Part shown: one piece after another, positions 36,507 to 46,089 of the stretch
Numbering within the stretch: position 1 is the stretch's first letter
How the letters are laid out: the number at the start of each line of letters is the position of its first letter
NCBI GenBank assembly: GCA_015231595.1
Contig: JADGBH010000017.1
Coordinates: forward strand, 1-64,000
Length of the DNA: 64,000 bases
Source of the DNA: Desulfobacterales bacterium
GTDB taxonomy: Bacteria; Desulfobacterota; Desulfobacteria; Desulfobacterales; JADGBH01
Direction: 5' to 3'
The notes under the pieces: model-generated
Seen by the model: only the letters and a program-made list of their open reading frames with translations
What the model was told of the DNA's origin: nothing
The model's database searches: none
Made by a program: the position numbers and the translations under genes

Positions 36507-36905
36507 ATGGAAATACAAAAGAAGATTTTGCTTATAGATGATGAGGATATAATTATTGAAGTCACAGAAGGAATGTTAGTTTACTTAGGATATGAGGTTA
36601 AAATCGCAAAAGATTCAAATGAGGCTTTAAAAATTTTTACACAGGCATTTAAAGAAAATAATTATTTTGATCTTATTATAGTGGATTTATGCCTTCTAAA
36701 TGGTGTATCAGGATATGATCTGTTTCAAAAAATTATAAAAATTGACCCTAACGCCAAAACAATAATTTCAAGTGGATATTCAACAGATCCAATGATAGAA
36801 AATTATAAAAATTATGGTTTTTCAGGTGCAATTACTAAGCCTTATAAGCTTGACGACCTAATTAAAGTTTTAAATTCCGTTTTTGAATCGAAAGAAAAAA
36901 CTTAA
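36507..36905 (+). CDS. Single-domain response regulator
   Basis: A 132-residue receiver. D10 and D11 form the acidic pocket, the phospho-acceptor aspartate is in LIIVDLCLLNG, and the conserved lysine is in ITKPYK. It has no output domain, so it acts through a partner. A TTTAGGAG site precedes the ATG. It lies 43 bases upstream of the cytochrome start on the same strand; the upstream 284-base gap contains a 6-bp inverted repeat TGCTTG..CAAGCA at 36313-36326 of unknown meaning. Confidence 0.88.
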   Translation: MEIQKKILLIDDEDIIIEVTEGMLVYLGYEVKIAKDSNEALKIFTQAFKENNYFDLIIVDLCLLNGVSGYDLFQKIIKIDPNAKTIISSGYSTDPMIENYKNYGFSGAITKPYKLDDLIKVLNSVFESKEKT

Positions 36906-36948
36906 AAAATATAAATTTTTAAATTTAAAAAAAGAAAGGAGTTTTAAA

Positions 36949-38463
36949 GTGCGACGACTAAATAGCGTTTTGATTTTATCTTTTACTGTTTTTTTTTATT
37001 GGGGATTAGCTATCTGCAATGAAATGCCTATAAGCGATGCAACACAAGAATGTATCAGTTGTCATGAATCAATCAACCCAGGAATTGTAGCTGATTGGAG
37101 AATGAGCCGCCACAGTTCAATTCTTCCAAAAAATGCAGTTTTATCTCCTGAAATCTCCCGTAAAGTGTCAAGCCAATCTATACCAAAAGATTTTCAAAAC
37201 AATGTTGTAGGATGTGCGGAATGTCATACCATGAGAAGTGAATCCCATAAAGATTCTTTTGATCATAATGGCTATACAATTCATGTAGTTGTTTCCCCAA
37301 ATGACTGTGCTACGTGCCACAGTACTGAGTCTGAGCAGTTTAAAAAGAATATTATGGCTAATGCTTATGGTAATTTAGCTGATAATCCTGTTTATCAAGA
37401 TTTAAAAAATTCAATAAATGGAACATGTGTTTTAAAATATGGACGTCCAGATTATAAGCCTTCTGACAAATTAACAGATGAAGAATCATGCTTATATTGC
37501 CACGGAACAAAACTTGAGGTTACAGGTACTGAAACCAGAGATACTGACGCTGGTGATCTTGAATTTCCAATTATAAGCGGATGGCCTAATCATGGAGTCG
37601 GGCGAATTAATCTTGATGGAAGCATGGGGTCTTGCGGGGCTTGCCATAGTCGTCATTCCTTTTCAATAGAAATGGCAAGAAAACCTGAAACCTGCAAAGA
37701 ATGCCATAATGGTCCTGATGTTCCTGCCTATAAAGTATATACAACAAGTAAGCACGGGAATATCTATTCAGCATTCGGTAAAAATTGGGATTTTAAATCA
37801 GTTCCGTGGGTAATAGGAAAGCACTTTAATGCTCCGACTTGTGCTACTTGCCATGTAAGTTTACTTACTAATTCAATCGGAGAAATAGTATCAAAAAGAA
37901 CTCATCAAATGAGTGATCGTTTATCTAATAGGCTTTTTGGACTTTTTTATTCTCATCCATACCCTAAAGAACCTAATACATCGATAATAAAGAATAAAGA
38001 TAAACTGCCGCTTCCTACAACTTTTACAGGAGAATTTGCTTCTGAATTTTTAATTGATAAATCAGAGCAAATCAAGCGGAACGAAATAATGCAGGCTTCA
38101 TGTTTAAACTGTCATGCGTCTTCTTGGGTGAAAGCACATTTTATAAGGCTTGAAAATACTATAAAACAAACTAATGCTTCAACCTTAGCAGGCACATCTA
38201 TTATGCTTGATATATGGCATAAAGGTTTTGCTTTTGGTCCTTTTGACAAGGGTAGTATGTTTGACGATGCTATAGAAAAACAATGGTCTAAAATTTGGCT
38301 TTTTTATGCAAACAATACCCGTTTTGCCTCCGCTATGGCTGGCGGAGGCGATTATGGAGTTTTTGCCGACGGAAGATTTGAACTATCAAATCAAATAGCC
38401 ATTTTATATGATTGGCTTAATATTCAAACCCGATTAGTCCGTTATACAAACACAGGATTTTAA
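36949..38463 (+). CDS. Octahaem c-type cytochrome of the hydroxylamine oxidoreductase (HAO) family
   Basis: A protein of about 504 residues. I chose the GTG at 36949, with AAAGGAG eight bases before, over an ATG at 36883 that overlaps the receiver gene. A signal peptide (SVLILSFTVFFYWGLAIC) exports it. There are eight CxxCH haem motifs: CISCH, CAECH, CATCH, CLYCH, CGACH, CKECH, CATCH and CLNCH. The C-terminal helical region (WLFYANNTRFASAMAGGGDYG) resembles HAO and its reductive relatives. The family includes hydroxylamine and hydrazine oxidation as well as nitrite or hydroxylamine reduction. In an anaerobic sulfate reducer a detoxifying reductive role is more likely; this is inference. Confidence 0.85.
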   Translation: MRRLNSVLILSFTVFFYWGLAICNEMPISDATQECISCHESINPGIVADWRMSRHSSILPKNAVLSPEISRKVSSQSIPKDFQNNVVGCAECHTMRSESHKDSFDHNGYTIHVVVSPNDCATCHSTESEQFKKNIMANAYGNLADNPVYQDLKNSINGTCVLKYGRPDYKPSDKLTDEESCLYCHGTKLEVTGTETRDTDAGDLEFPIISGWPNHGVGRINLDGSMGSCGACHSRHSFSIEMARKPETCKECHNGPDVPAYKVYTTSKHGNIYSAFGKNWDFKSVPWVIGKHFNAPTCATCHVSLLTNSIGEIVSKRTHQMSDRLSNRLFGLFYSHPYPKEPNTSIIKNKDKLPLPTTFTGEFASEFLIDKSEQIKRNEIMQASCLNCHASSWVKAHFIRLENTIKQTNASTLAGTSIMLDIWHKGFAFGPFDKGSMFDDAIEKQWSKIWLFYANNTRFASAMAGGGDYGVFADGRFELSNQIAILYDWLNIQTRLVRYTNTGF

Positions 38464-38516
38464 ATATTGCAGCAAAATTGCAGCAAAAAAATTAAGAAAA
38501 ACTAAGGGTATTTATC

Positions 38517-39413
38517 ATGAAAAATTTTTCCCCTCCTCAAATTTTATCTGTTGGTGAAATACTTTTTGACGTTTATCCCAATTATAAAAGATTAGGGGGG
38601 GCTCCTTTCAACTTTTATTTTCATGTAAACCGTTTAGGAGTTGATTCCGTTTTTATTAGCAGAATCGGAAACGATGTTAATGGAAAGGAAATAAATAATT
38701 TCTTCGATAAAAAAGGGCTTGAAAGAAAATACCTTCAAATTGACGATACCTATCCAACTGGTTATGTTAATATTGAACTCAATGAAAAAGGAATTCCTAC
38801 TTTTCATATCGTTGAAAATGTCGCTTATGACTATGTTGATTTTGATAATAAAATTAAATTATTATTTTCAGATAATTTGAAACTTATATATTATGGAACC
38901 CTTATACAAAGAACTCAAAAAGGTTATTACTCATTAAAAACAATACTTGAATATAAGTCTCCAAATACTAAATGCCTATACGATGTTAATCTTCGTCCTT
39001 CCTGTTATAATGAAGATTCTATAAAATTTTCCCTTAAATTCTGCGATATCCTAAAAATAAACGAAGATGAACTTAATATTATTTCAGAAATATTTTGTTT
39101 ATCAAGAACTGATATCACTAAATTTTTAATTCAAGAGTTTGGTATTGAAATAATATGTATAACTCGCGGAGAAAAAGGCAGTTCAATAATAACAGAAAAT
39201 GATATGTATAATATTGGGCTAAATACAGAAACAGAGATTATAGATACTGTAGGTGCTGGAGATGCTTATGCATCAATCCTCGCTTTTGGTTATTTGAATG
39301 GCTGGCCATATGATACTTTGATTACAAAAGCTTCCGAATTCGCTTCAAAAATATGTGGAATCAAAGGAGCTATTCCTATTGATAATTCATTTTATAATAA
39401 TTATTTAATTTAA
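38517..39413 (+). CDS. PfkB-family sugar kinase, probable fructokinase
   Basis: A 298-residue ribokinase-family enzyme. The GGAPFNFYFHVNRLG sugar site and the C-terminal DTVGAGDAYAS motif with the catalytic aspartate are present. The anion-hole GAGD is intact. Position decides the substrate: it is 16 bases upstream of a sucrose-phosphate synthase gene, so fructose, released or used in sucrose turnover, is the likely substrate. Its ATG has AAGGGTATTTATC before it; no strong site is seen. Confidence 0.85.
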   Translation: MKNFSPPQILSVGEILFDVYPNYKRLGGAPFNFYFHVNRLGVDSVFISRIGNDVNGKEINNFFDKKGLERKYLQIDDTYPTGYVNIELNEKGIPTFHIVENVAYDYVDFDNKIKLLFSDNLKLIYYGTLIQRTQKGYYSLKTILEYKSPNTKCLYDVNLRPSCYNEDSIKFSLKFCDILKINEDELNIISEIFCLSRTDITKFLIQEFGIEIICITRGEKGSSIITENDMYNIGLNTETEIIDTVGAGDAYASILAFGYLNGWPYDTLITKASEFASKICGIKGAIPIDNSFYNNYLI

Positions 39414-39429
39414 ATGTAAAAGAGGTGCC

Positions 39430-41598
39430 ATGAAAAAAGATAAATTTTATATTTTAATGTTTAGTGTACATGGGCTTCTCAGATACCATGATATGGAGCT
39501 TGGCCGTGATGCTGATACTGGAGGTCAAATAAAATATGTAGTAGAACTCGCCGAAGAACTATGCAAAAATGAAAATGTAAAAGGAGTAGATCTTTTTACA
39601 AGGTTCATCTCTGAAAAAAATTTATCTGATGATTACAGCAAAGAAATTGAGCAAGTATCAGATAAGTTTAGAATTGTAAGAATTCAGTGCGGAGGAAAAA
39701 AATATATAAGAAAAGAGCTTTTATGGCCTCACCTTGATGAATACATTGATAAAGTTTTAAAGTTTTTAAAAAAAGAAGAAATTTATCCGGACATAATTCA
39801 TGGACATTATGCAGATGCTGGCTATGTTGGAATGGAACTCTCAAAATTCTTTAGCATTCCGTTTATTTTTACTGGACATTCTCTTGGAAGATCAAAGAAA
39901 AAAAAACTTATTGACGATGGTATGAATTCTTCAGATATAGAACAAAAATTTAACATTGAATACAGGATTGCAATAGAAGAAGAAGTAATTAAGAATGCCG
40001 ATATTATAGTAACAAGCACAAAACAAGAAGTTACAGATCAATATGGAATGTATGTTAATAACAATCTTGGAGATTATTTTGTAATACCTCCCGGAGTAAA
40101 TTTAGATAAGTTCTATTCCTTTCATCACAATAAAATGTCAGAAATAAAAAGAGAAGAAGGAAGTATAAGTGCTTACGGCGCTATGATTGAAGAACTTAAC
40201 AGATTTTTTATATACCCTGATAAGCCTTTGGTATTATCCCTTTGTAGAGCTGAAAAACGAAAAAATATTTCAGGATTAATTCATGCCTATGGGCAGGATA
40301 AAGAACTCCAAGCCATGGCTAATCTTGCTATATTTGCCGGCTTAAGAAAAAATATTACTGATAAAGAAGAAAATGAAAAAAATGTGCTTACTGAAATGCT
40401 TCTTCTAATGGATAAATATGATCTTTATGGAATGATGGCTATACCAAAAAAACATGATTCAACTTATGAAGTACCTGAACTTTACCGAATTACTGCCGAA
40501 AAAAAAGGTGTATTTGTTAATGTTGCTCTTACAGAACCTTTTGGATTGACTTTAATTGAGTCATTAGCTTGCGGTCTCCCAGTTGTAGCGACTAATGACG
40601 GAGGTCCTCGAGATATAATAGCTAATTGTAAAGGTGGTATCCTGGTTGATGCTCTTGATGTCAAAGCTATAATCAATGCGATAAAATCAATTATAGCGGA
40701 TACAGAAAAATGGAAATCATTTTCTTCAGCTGCTATACGAAATGTTTCTAAATACTATAAATGGTCTGCTCATGTTGACAAATATCTAAAAGAAATTAAA
40801 AAGCTTTCAGTCTCTGATGTTAAATCTGAAATTGCTAAGACAACAAAAGATAATCCTGTTGGAGATATATTGCGAAGGCTTAAACACTTTATTATCACAG
40901 ATATTGACGATACTCTGTTTGGTGATGCTGAAGCATTAGATGCTTTCATGAAAATTTTTTATAAAAATCGAGATTCGATAGGTTTCGGAGTTGCATCTGG
41001 AAGAACTGTCGAATCCATTGAAAAACTTTTCAATGAGAATAATTTAGAATTGCCTTACATTATTATTTCGTCAGTTGGTTCAGAAATTCACTATACAAGC
41101 AAATCTTTTCAGGATAAAGGATGGCAGACGCATTTATCTAAAAAATGGGATAAATCAAAAATCAAAAATATTTTAGATAAATTAGATTTTATAGAACCTC
41201 AACCCGAAGAAAACCAAAGAACTTTTAAAATAAGCTATTATATGGCTCCAGCCAAAGACAGATTGAATACTATACATGATATTCTTCTTAAAAGCGGTTG
41301 TTATTATAATCTTATTTATTCTAATGACAAATTTTTGGACATTCTTCCTTATCGAGCATCTAAAGGCAAAGCCATACGTTATATTTCGTATAAATGGGAT
41401 ATTCCCCTTGATAAAATAATGGCCTGCGGAGATTCTGGCAATGATGTGGAAATGTTTAAGGGTTCTATAATGGGGCTTATTGTTGGAAATTATAAAAAAG
41501 AATTGGAATCACTACGAAAAAAGAAAAACGTATTTTTTTCGGATAAAAATTTTGCCTACGGAATAATTGATGGCATGAAAAAATATGGATTAATCTAA
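39430..41598 (+). CDS. Bidomain sucrose-phosphate synthase/sucrose-phosphate phosphatase
   Basis: A 722-residue fusion. The N-terminal glycosyltransferase (to about 470) has HGLLRYHDMELGRDADTGGQ, GHYADAGYVG, the Lys-Arg LSLCRAEKRKN region, and the E-x7-E-type TEPFGLTLIESLACGLPVVA. It transfers glucose from a nucleotide sugar to fructose-6-phosphate. The C-terminal HAD phosphatase (about 485-722) starts at ITDIDDTLFGD and ends with MACGDSGNDVEMF; it would remove the phosphate to give sucrose. A single chain doing both steps is known in cyanobacteria. Here sucrose is probably a compatible solute. It lies 11 bases before the WD40-caspase gene. Confidence 0.9.
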   Translation: MKKDKFYILMFSVHGLLRYHDMELGRDADTGGQIKYVVELAEELCKNENVKGVDLFTRFISEKNLSDDYSKEIEQVSDKFRIVRIQCGGKKYIRKELLWPHLDEYIDKVLKFLKKEEIYPDIIHGHYADAGYVGMELSKFFSIPFIFTGHSLGRSKKKKLIDDGMNSSDIEQKFNIEYRIAIEEEVIKNADIIVTSTKQEVTDQYGMYVNNNLGDYFVIPPGVNLDKFYSFHHNKMSEIKREEGSISAYGAMIEELNRFFIYPDKPLVLSLCRAEKRKNISGLIHAYGQDKELQAMANLAIFAGLRKNITDKEENEKNVLTEMLLLMDKYDLYGMMAIPKKHDSTYEVPELYRITAEKKGVFVNVALTEPFGLTLIESLACGLPVVATNDGGPRDIIANCKGGILVDALDVKAIINAIKSIIADTEKWKSFSSAAIRNVSKYYKWSAHVDKYLKEIKKLSVSDVKSEIAKTTKDNPVGDILRRLKHFIITDIDDTLFGDAEALDAFMKIFYKNRDSIGFGVASGRTVESIEKLFNENNLELPYIIISSVGSEIHYTSKSFQDKGWQTHLSKKWDKSKIKNILDKLDFIEPQPEENQRTFKISYYMAPAKDRLNTIHDILLKSGCYYNLIYSNDKFLDILPYRASKGKAIRYISYKWDIPLDKIMACGDSGNDVEMFKGSIMGLIVGNYKKELESLRKKKNVFFSDKNFAYGIIDGMKKYGLI

Positions 41599-41609
41599 AG
41601 GAGGTATAA

Positions 41610-44507
41610 ATGAAAATTAGCAGACTTTTATTTGGATTTATTATTCAGGCCTATTTAATTATTCCTTTTATAATTCAGTCTTATGCCAGTGAACCTACTA
41701 AAGATCCTATACTAAGAATTGAAAATGGAACACATACGGCTTTAATAAGAAGGATTGGAGTTGATGATGAAAATAGATTTCTTGTAACTTCTTCTGATGA
41801 TAAAACTGCTCGGCTTTTTGAAATATCTTCAGGAAGATTAGTTAAAATTTTTCGTCCCCCAATTGATGAAGGAAATGAAGGAAAGCTTTATAGTGTGGCA
41901 ATATCTCCCGACGGAGAAACAATAGCCTGTGGTGGTTGGTCTGGTTACACTTGGGAAGAAATTCATTATATTTATTTTTTTGATAGAAGAACAGGAAGGA
42001 TGAAAAAAAGACTAACTGATTTGCCTAATGTTATCAATCACCTTTCCTTTTCAAAAGACGGCAAATTTCTTGCTGTAAGTTTAGGGAGAAATAACGGTGT
42101 CCGAATCTATAGGACATACGATTATACATTGGAAAAAGAAGATAATGATTATGGGGCAGTTAGTTATGGGCTTGATTTTTCCTATGACGGAAGGCTTGTT
42201 ACAGCTTCTTACGATGGTTTTATAAGGCTTTATGACAAAAAATTTAATTTAATATCAAAGGAAAAAGGACAAGGCGGCTTACAGCCATTTCAAGTGAGTT
42301 TTCATCCTAATGGGCGCAAAATTGCCGTTGGATTTGTTGACACCACAAAGGTTGAAGTTTTATCAGGAAAAGATTTAAGCCATCTTTATTTTCCAGATTC
42401 AAGCTCTTTTAATAGCGATAATCTAAGCGTTGTTGCATGGTCATATAATGGGCGAAACCTTTATGCTGGAGGCATGTATTATCATAATGGTAAGCCAATT
42501 ATAAAATGGGACGACGAAGGAAAAGGAAGTCCTGTTGAGCTTCTTTGCGGAGCTGATGACACCATTATGCATATACTCCCACTTAAAAATGGAGATATTG
42601 TTTTTGGAACATGTGATCCTTATTTTGGAGTATTAACCCCTAATGGGGAAAAAAAAGTGTTGGTAGGCTCATCAAATGCTGATTTTAGGGATAATTTTGA
42701 CGGATTTAAAATATCCTATGATGGTTCTGTGGTGCAGTTCGGCTATAAAGTATGGGGAGAATCTCCATGCAAGTTTTCCATCGAAGATAGAAATCTTGAA
42801 CTAAATCCTAAATTTGATCCAAGCTTAATGCTTCCAATAACAACCTCTAAAAAAATTAATATTACAGACTGGAAATATACCTATAATCCTAAGCTTAACG
42901 GTAAAGAATTAGCCATTGAACAATATGAATACTCCAGAAGTATCGCTATTTCTCCTGATGGTGAAACTTTTATTTTAGGAACTGACTGGCGTTTAAGATT
43001 ATTTGATGCTTATGGCAATGAAAAATGGAGTGTTCCAGGTCCTGGAGTTGCATGGGGAGTAAATATATCAGGAAATGGCAATGTTGCGGTCGCAACATTT
43101 GGAGATGGAACAATAAGATGGTTCCGTATGAAAGACGGTAAGGAACTTCTTATCTTTTTTCCCCATAACAACCAAAAAAGTTGGGTTTTATGGACGCCAG
43201 CTGGTTATTATGATGCATCCCCAGGTTCAGATGAACTAATTGGATGGCATTTAAATAACGGTAAAGATAAGGAAGCTGATTTTTATCCTGTATCCCGTTT
43301 TAGAAATGTTTACTATAGACCTGATGTTTTATCGAAAATACTCGATACATTGGATGAAGAAAAAGCTCTAATAGCTGCGAATAAAGAAGCTGGCAGAAAA
43401 CAACAAGTAGCAACTGATATAAAAAAAATGCTTCCTCCTATTGTTACAATTTTATCTCCAGAAAACGGCACAGAAATCAGCAATTCTGAAGTTTTAGTCA
43501 AAATTGCTATCAAAAATCAGTCAGAAAGCCCTATAACTGCAATAAAAGCCCTTATTGACGGAAGACCATTTTCAAATCAACGTGGAGTTTTGCCTTCTAT
43601 TTCGAAAAACAATAATATTCAAGAAATTAAAGTAAATGTGCCTCAAAAAGATTTTGAGCTTGCAATTATTGCTGAAAACCAATTTTCTGCAAGCGAGCCG
43701 GATGTTATAAATCTTAAATGGAAAGGACGAGTAAATACAGAAAGCAATTCAATTCTTAAGCCTAAACTTTATCTTTTATCTATAGGAATCAGCCGCTACG
43801 AAAATAAAGAACTTTTATTGGATTACCCTGCAAAAGACGCTACTGACTTCGCAAATGTAATGAAAACTCAAAAAAATAGACTTTATCGAGATATATCCGT
43901 TAAACTTTTAACCAATGAACAAGCTACAAAGGGAGAAATATTAGACGGTTTAGATTGGATCGGAAAAGAAACTACCCACAGGGATGTTGCCATGCTTTTT
44001 TTAGCAGGACATGGACTTAATGACCCCCGTTCTGGAGTTTATTATTTTTTGCCTGTAAATGCAAATCTTGATAAGGTGATGAGAACATGTGTAGCTTTTT
44101 CAGATATTAAAACTACTGTAGAATCCCTTGCAGGAAAAGCTGTTTTATTTGTAGATACCTGTCATTCAGGAAATGTCATGGGAAACAAAACAAGAGGAAC
44201 TGTCGATATTAATGCCTTTGTAAATGAGCTTACAAGTGCTGAAAACGGAGCAGTTGTGTTTGCGTCATCTACAGGCAGACAGGTTTCCCTTGAAAATGAA
44301 AAATGGAAAAATGGAGCTTTTACAAAAGCATTAGTAGAAGGAATTACCGGAAAAGCGGATTTATTAGATAAAGGGAAAATAACAATCAATACATTAGATG
44401 TTTATATATCTGAAAGGGTAAAAGAGCTTACATCTGGAAAACAAACTCCTACAACAAATAAACCGAGCACCGTTCCAGATTTTCCAATTGCTGTGCCGAT
44501 AAGATAG
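41610..44507 (+). CDS. Secreted WD40-repeat/caspase-like (C14) protease
   Basis: A 965-residue protein. A signal peptide covers about 1-27 (FIIQAYLIIPFIIQSYA). WD40-like beta-propeller repeats fill about 40-570 (for example LVTSSDDKTARLFEI, LVTASYDGFIRLYDK, VAVATFGDGTIRWF). An Ig-like linker (about 610-705, PPIVTILSPENGTEI) is followed by the peptidase C14 caspase domain. The catalytic dyad is visible as histidine in FLAGHG (about 800) and cysteine in VDTCHSG (about 849). It would act outside the cytoplasm. An AAGGAGG site gives strong translation. It closes the kinase-sucrose cluster, so it may be made under the same stress. Confidence 0.9.
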   Translation: MKISRLLFGFIIQAYLIIPFIIQSYASEPTKDPILRIENGTHTALIRRIGVDDENRFLVTSSDDKTARLFEISSGRLVKIFRPPIDEGNEGKLYSVAISPDGETIACGGWSGYTWEEIHYIYFFDRRTGRMKKRLTDLPNVINHLSFSKDGKFLAVSLGRNNGVRIYRTYDYTLEKEDNDYGAVSYGLDFSYDGRLVTASYDGFIRLYDKKFNLISKEKGQGGLQPFQVSFHPNGRKIAVGFVDTTKVEVLSGKDLSHLYFPDSSSFNSDNLSVVAWSYNGRNLYAGGMYYHNGKPIIKWDDEGKGSPVELLCGADDTIMHILPLKNGDIVFGTCDPYFGVLTPNGEKKVLVGSSNADFRDNFDGFKISYDGSVVQFGYKVWGESPCKFSIEDRNLELNPKFDPSLMLPITTSKKINITDWKYTYNPKLNGKELAIEQYEYSRSIAISPDGETFILGTDWRLRLFDAYGNEKWSVPGPGVAWGVNISGNGNVAVATFGDGTIRWFRMKDGKELLIFFPHNNQKSWVLWTPAGYYDASPGSDELIGWHLNNGKDKEADFYPVSRFRNVYYRPDVLSKILDTLDEEKALIAANKEAGRKQQVATDIKKMLPPIVTILSPENGTEISNSEVLVKIAIKNQSESPITAIKALIDGRPFSNQRGVLPSISKNNNIQEIKVNVPQKDFELAIIAENQFSASEPDVINLKWKGRVNTESNSILKPKLYLLSIGISRYENKELLLDYPAKDATDFANVMKTQKNRLYRDISVKLLTNEQATKGEILDGLDWIGKETTHRDVAMLFLAGHGLNDPRSGVYYFLPVNANLDKVMRTCVAFSDIKTTVESLAGKAVLFVDTCHSGNVMGNKTRGTVDINAFVNELTSAENGAVVFASSTGRQVSLENEKWKNGAFTKALVEGITGKADLLDKGKITINTLDVYISERVKELTSGKQTPTTNKPSTVPDFPIAVPIR

Positions 44508-44518
44508 TTTTTCAAAAA

Positions 44519-44541
44519 GGCGACCAGCCGGTCGCCTCTAC
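44519..44541. repeat. Solo palindromic unit of the 197-bp element, after the caspase gene
   Basis: GGCGACCAGCCGGTCGCC followed by TCTAC repeats one arm of the inner inverted repeat of the 197-bp element, with one C-to-T change. It forms a 7-bp stem with a 4-base loop (GGCGACC, AGCC, GGTCGCC) and lies 11 bases after the caspase stop, where it could serve as a weak terminator. Confidence 0.65.
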
Positions 44542-44582
44542 AGAATCAGAAAGTCCAGTTTTAGAGGTTTATTAAAAAAAAC

Positions 44583-44665
44583 TGACATACCATTTCTATT
44601 TTTAAACAACAAAATTTGGATTAGCCTTAAAGTTTGGCCTTAATCACCTGAATGATATATCAGTT
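44583..44665. repeat. 83-bp dispersed repeat, copy A
   Basis: This stretch aligns without gaps over 83 bases, at roughly 75-80% identity by eye, with 58328-58410 on the same strand. Its ends are a near-perfect inverted repeat (AACTGACATA at the left, its near reverse complement TATATCAGTT at the right). It overlaps the stop codon of menE, so it marks a small dispersed, possibly MITE-like, element. No coding content is evident. Confidence 0.6.
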
Positions 44666-46087
44666 AATAATGGTTTTAGCCATCTCTTTTAGTTCTTTTC
44701 TGCTATATTTTATTCCCTGAGGAGTATTCTTTGGATTTAATATTATAATATTTTTTGGAATTTTATATGAAGGAAGAAACATTTTTAATTTAGTTTTTAT
44801 ATCATTTACATTAATGTCATCGGTTGCTTCAATGAATGCCCATGGGATTTCTCCAAATTCTTTATGGGCTACAGAAACAACTATAGCTGAAATTATACCT
44901 TCAATCTCTAACAAGTATTTTTCAATTTCAAAGGGGTTAATATTTTCGCCTCCAGATATAAAAATTTGATCAGCTCTGCCCAATACAATTAAGTTCCCAT
45001 CCTTATCTAATTTTCCAATATCAGATGTTTTAAATTTTTCTTCAACTACTGGAAACACTTTTTCGTTTTTAATAATGTAATACTTAAAAAGATTTTTTCC
45101 GCCTAATGTGATTAAATTATTTTCATCGAAAGTTAATTCACGATAGGGAAGAATTTTCCCTGATGTATAATATGATTCTTTAGGAGAACTTGATTTTATA
45201 CATGTAACTTGAGCGCATGATTCGGTTAAGCCATAAGTAGGAACAATTGATAGGTTCATTTCAAGAGCTTTATCAATAAGCCATTTAGGAGAAGGAGCGC
45301 CTCCCAAAAGAATGGCTTTGCAGGATTTTAAATTTTCTGTAGTTTCTTTTGAATTTAAATATCTAATTAATTGAGTAGGAACAAGGGACAGCATTGTTGG
45401 TTTATACGTATTGATAGATAGCTCAATGCTTTTTAAATCGTATGGAATAATAAGATTTGCACCTGATAACAAGCTTCTGATAAAAATAAGCAAGCCTCCT
45501 ACATGATAAAGGGGCAGGCTTAAAAGAAGAGTATCGGTTTCATCAATATCAAGAAATTCAATTGTCCCTAATGCGCTATAAACATAATTTTCTACGCTAT
45601 GAACTACTCCTTTTGGAATTCCAGAACTTCCGGATGTAAAAATAACTGACGATTCATTTAGCATGTTGATTTTGTCTATGTTAAAAGTTGTTTTTGGGGA
45701 AAAATCTAAAAGAATTTTCGGTTCAAATATTTTACCATTGAAATTTCGTTCAGGCATTTTTTTTGATAATAAAATATCAATATTAATGTCGGCTAATAAA
45801 CTATCTAATGGAGCTTTAAAATTTAAAGGTATAAACATAAAATTCATTACCCATGAGGCAAGAAGCAAGTATAAATGTAGGGGTGAATTTTCTAAGTAAA
45901 GGGCAATTTTATTTCCGTTTTTAACACCTATTTCATTAAGAAGGCCAATAATGCTAAGTAAATTCGTTTTAAACTCGCCATAGGTAATAGTTTTTTTGTT
46001 AAAAGTCATTAAATCTTTTTTCGAATAACAAGAAAATATTTTATTTAAATCTAATAAGTTATTATTAATAAATTCATAGTTTTTCAT
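44660..46087 (-). CDS. menE: o-Succinylbenzoate-CoA ligase
   Basis: A 475-residue AMP-forming ligase. The core motif is SVIFTSGSSGIPKGV. Later YGLTESCAQ, SDIGKLDKDGNLIVLGRADQ and a C-terminal lysine in GIKYSRKELK complete the domain. It activates 2-succinylbenzoate to its CoA thioester for menaquinone. It lies 2 bases after menC, in the order menA-menC-menE on the minus strand. Its 3' end lies within a dispersed repeat. The identity as menE rests on context as much as on sequence. Confidence 0.85.
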   Translation of the reverse strand: MKNYEFINNNLLDLNKIFSCYSKKDLMTFNKKTITYGEFKTNLLSIIGLLNEIGVKNGNKIALYLENSPLHLYLLLASWVMNFMFIPLNFKAPLDSLLADINIDILLSKKMPERNFNGKIFEPKILLDFSPKTTFNIDKINMLNESSVIFTSGSSGIPKGVVHSVENYVYSALGTIEFLDIDETDTLLLSLPLYHVGGLLIFIRSLLSGANLIIPYDLKSIELSINTYKPTMLSLVPTQLIRYLNSKETTENLKSCKAILLGGAPSPKWLIDKALEMNLSIVPTYGLTESCAQVTCIKSSSPKESYYTSGKILPYRELTFDENNLITLGGKNLFKYYIIKNEKVFPVVEEKFKTSDIGKLDKDGNLIVLGRADQIFISGGENINPFEIEKYLLEIEGIISAIVVSVAHKEFGEIPWAFIEATDDINVNDIKTKLKMFLPSYKIPKNIIILNPKNTPQGIKYSRKELKEMAKTIIN

Positions 46088-46089
46088 TT

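Noticed and set aside
36883-36948. Earlier ATG for the octahaem cytochrome
   Set aside because: It overlaps the receiver gene, gives a lysine-rich start before the signal peptide, and lacks a ribosome site, while the GTG at 36949 has AAAGGAG.
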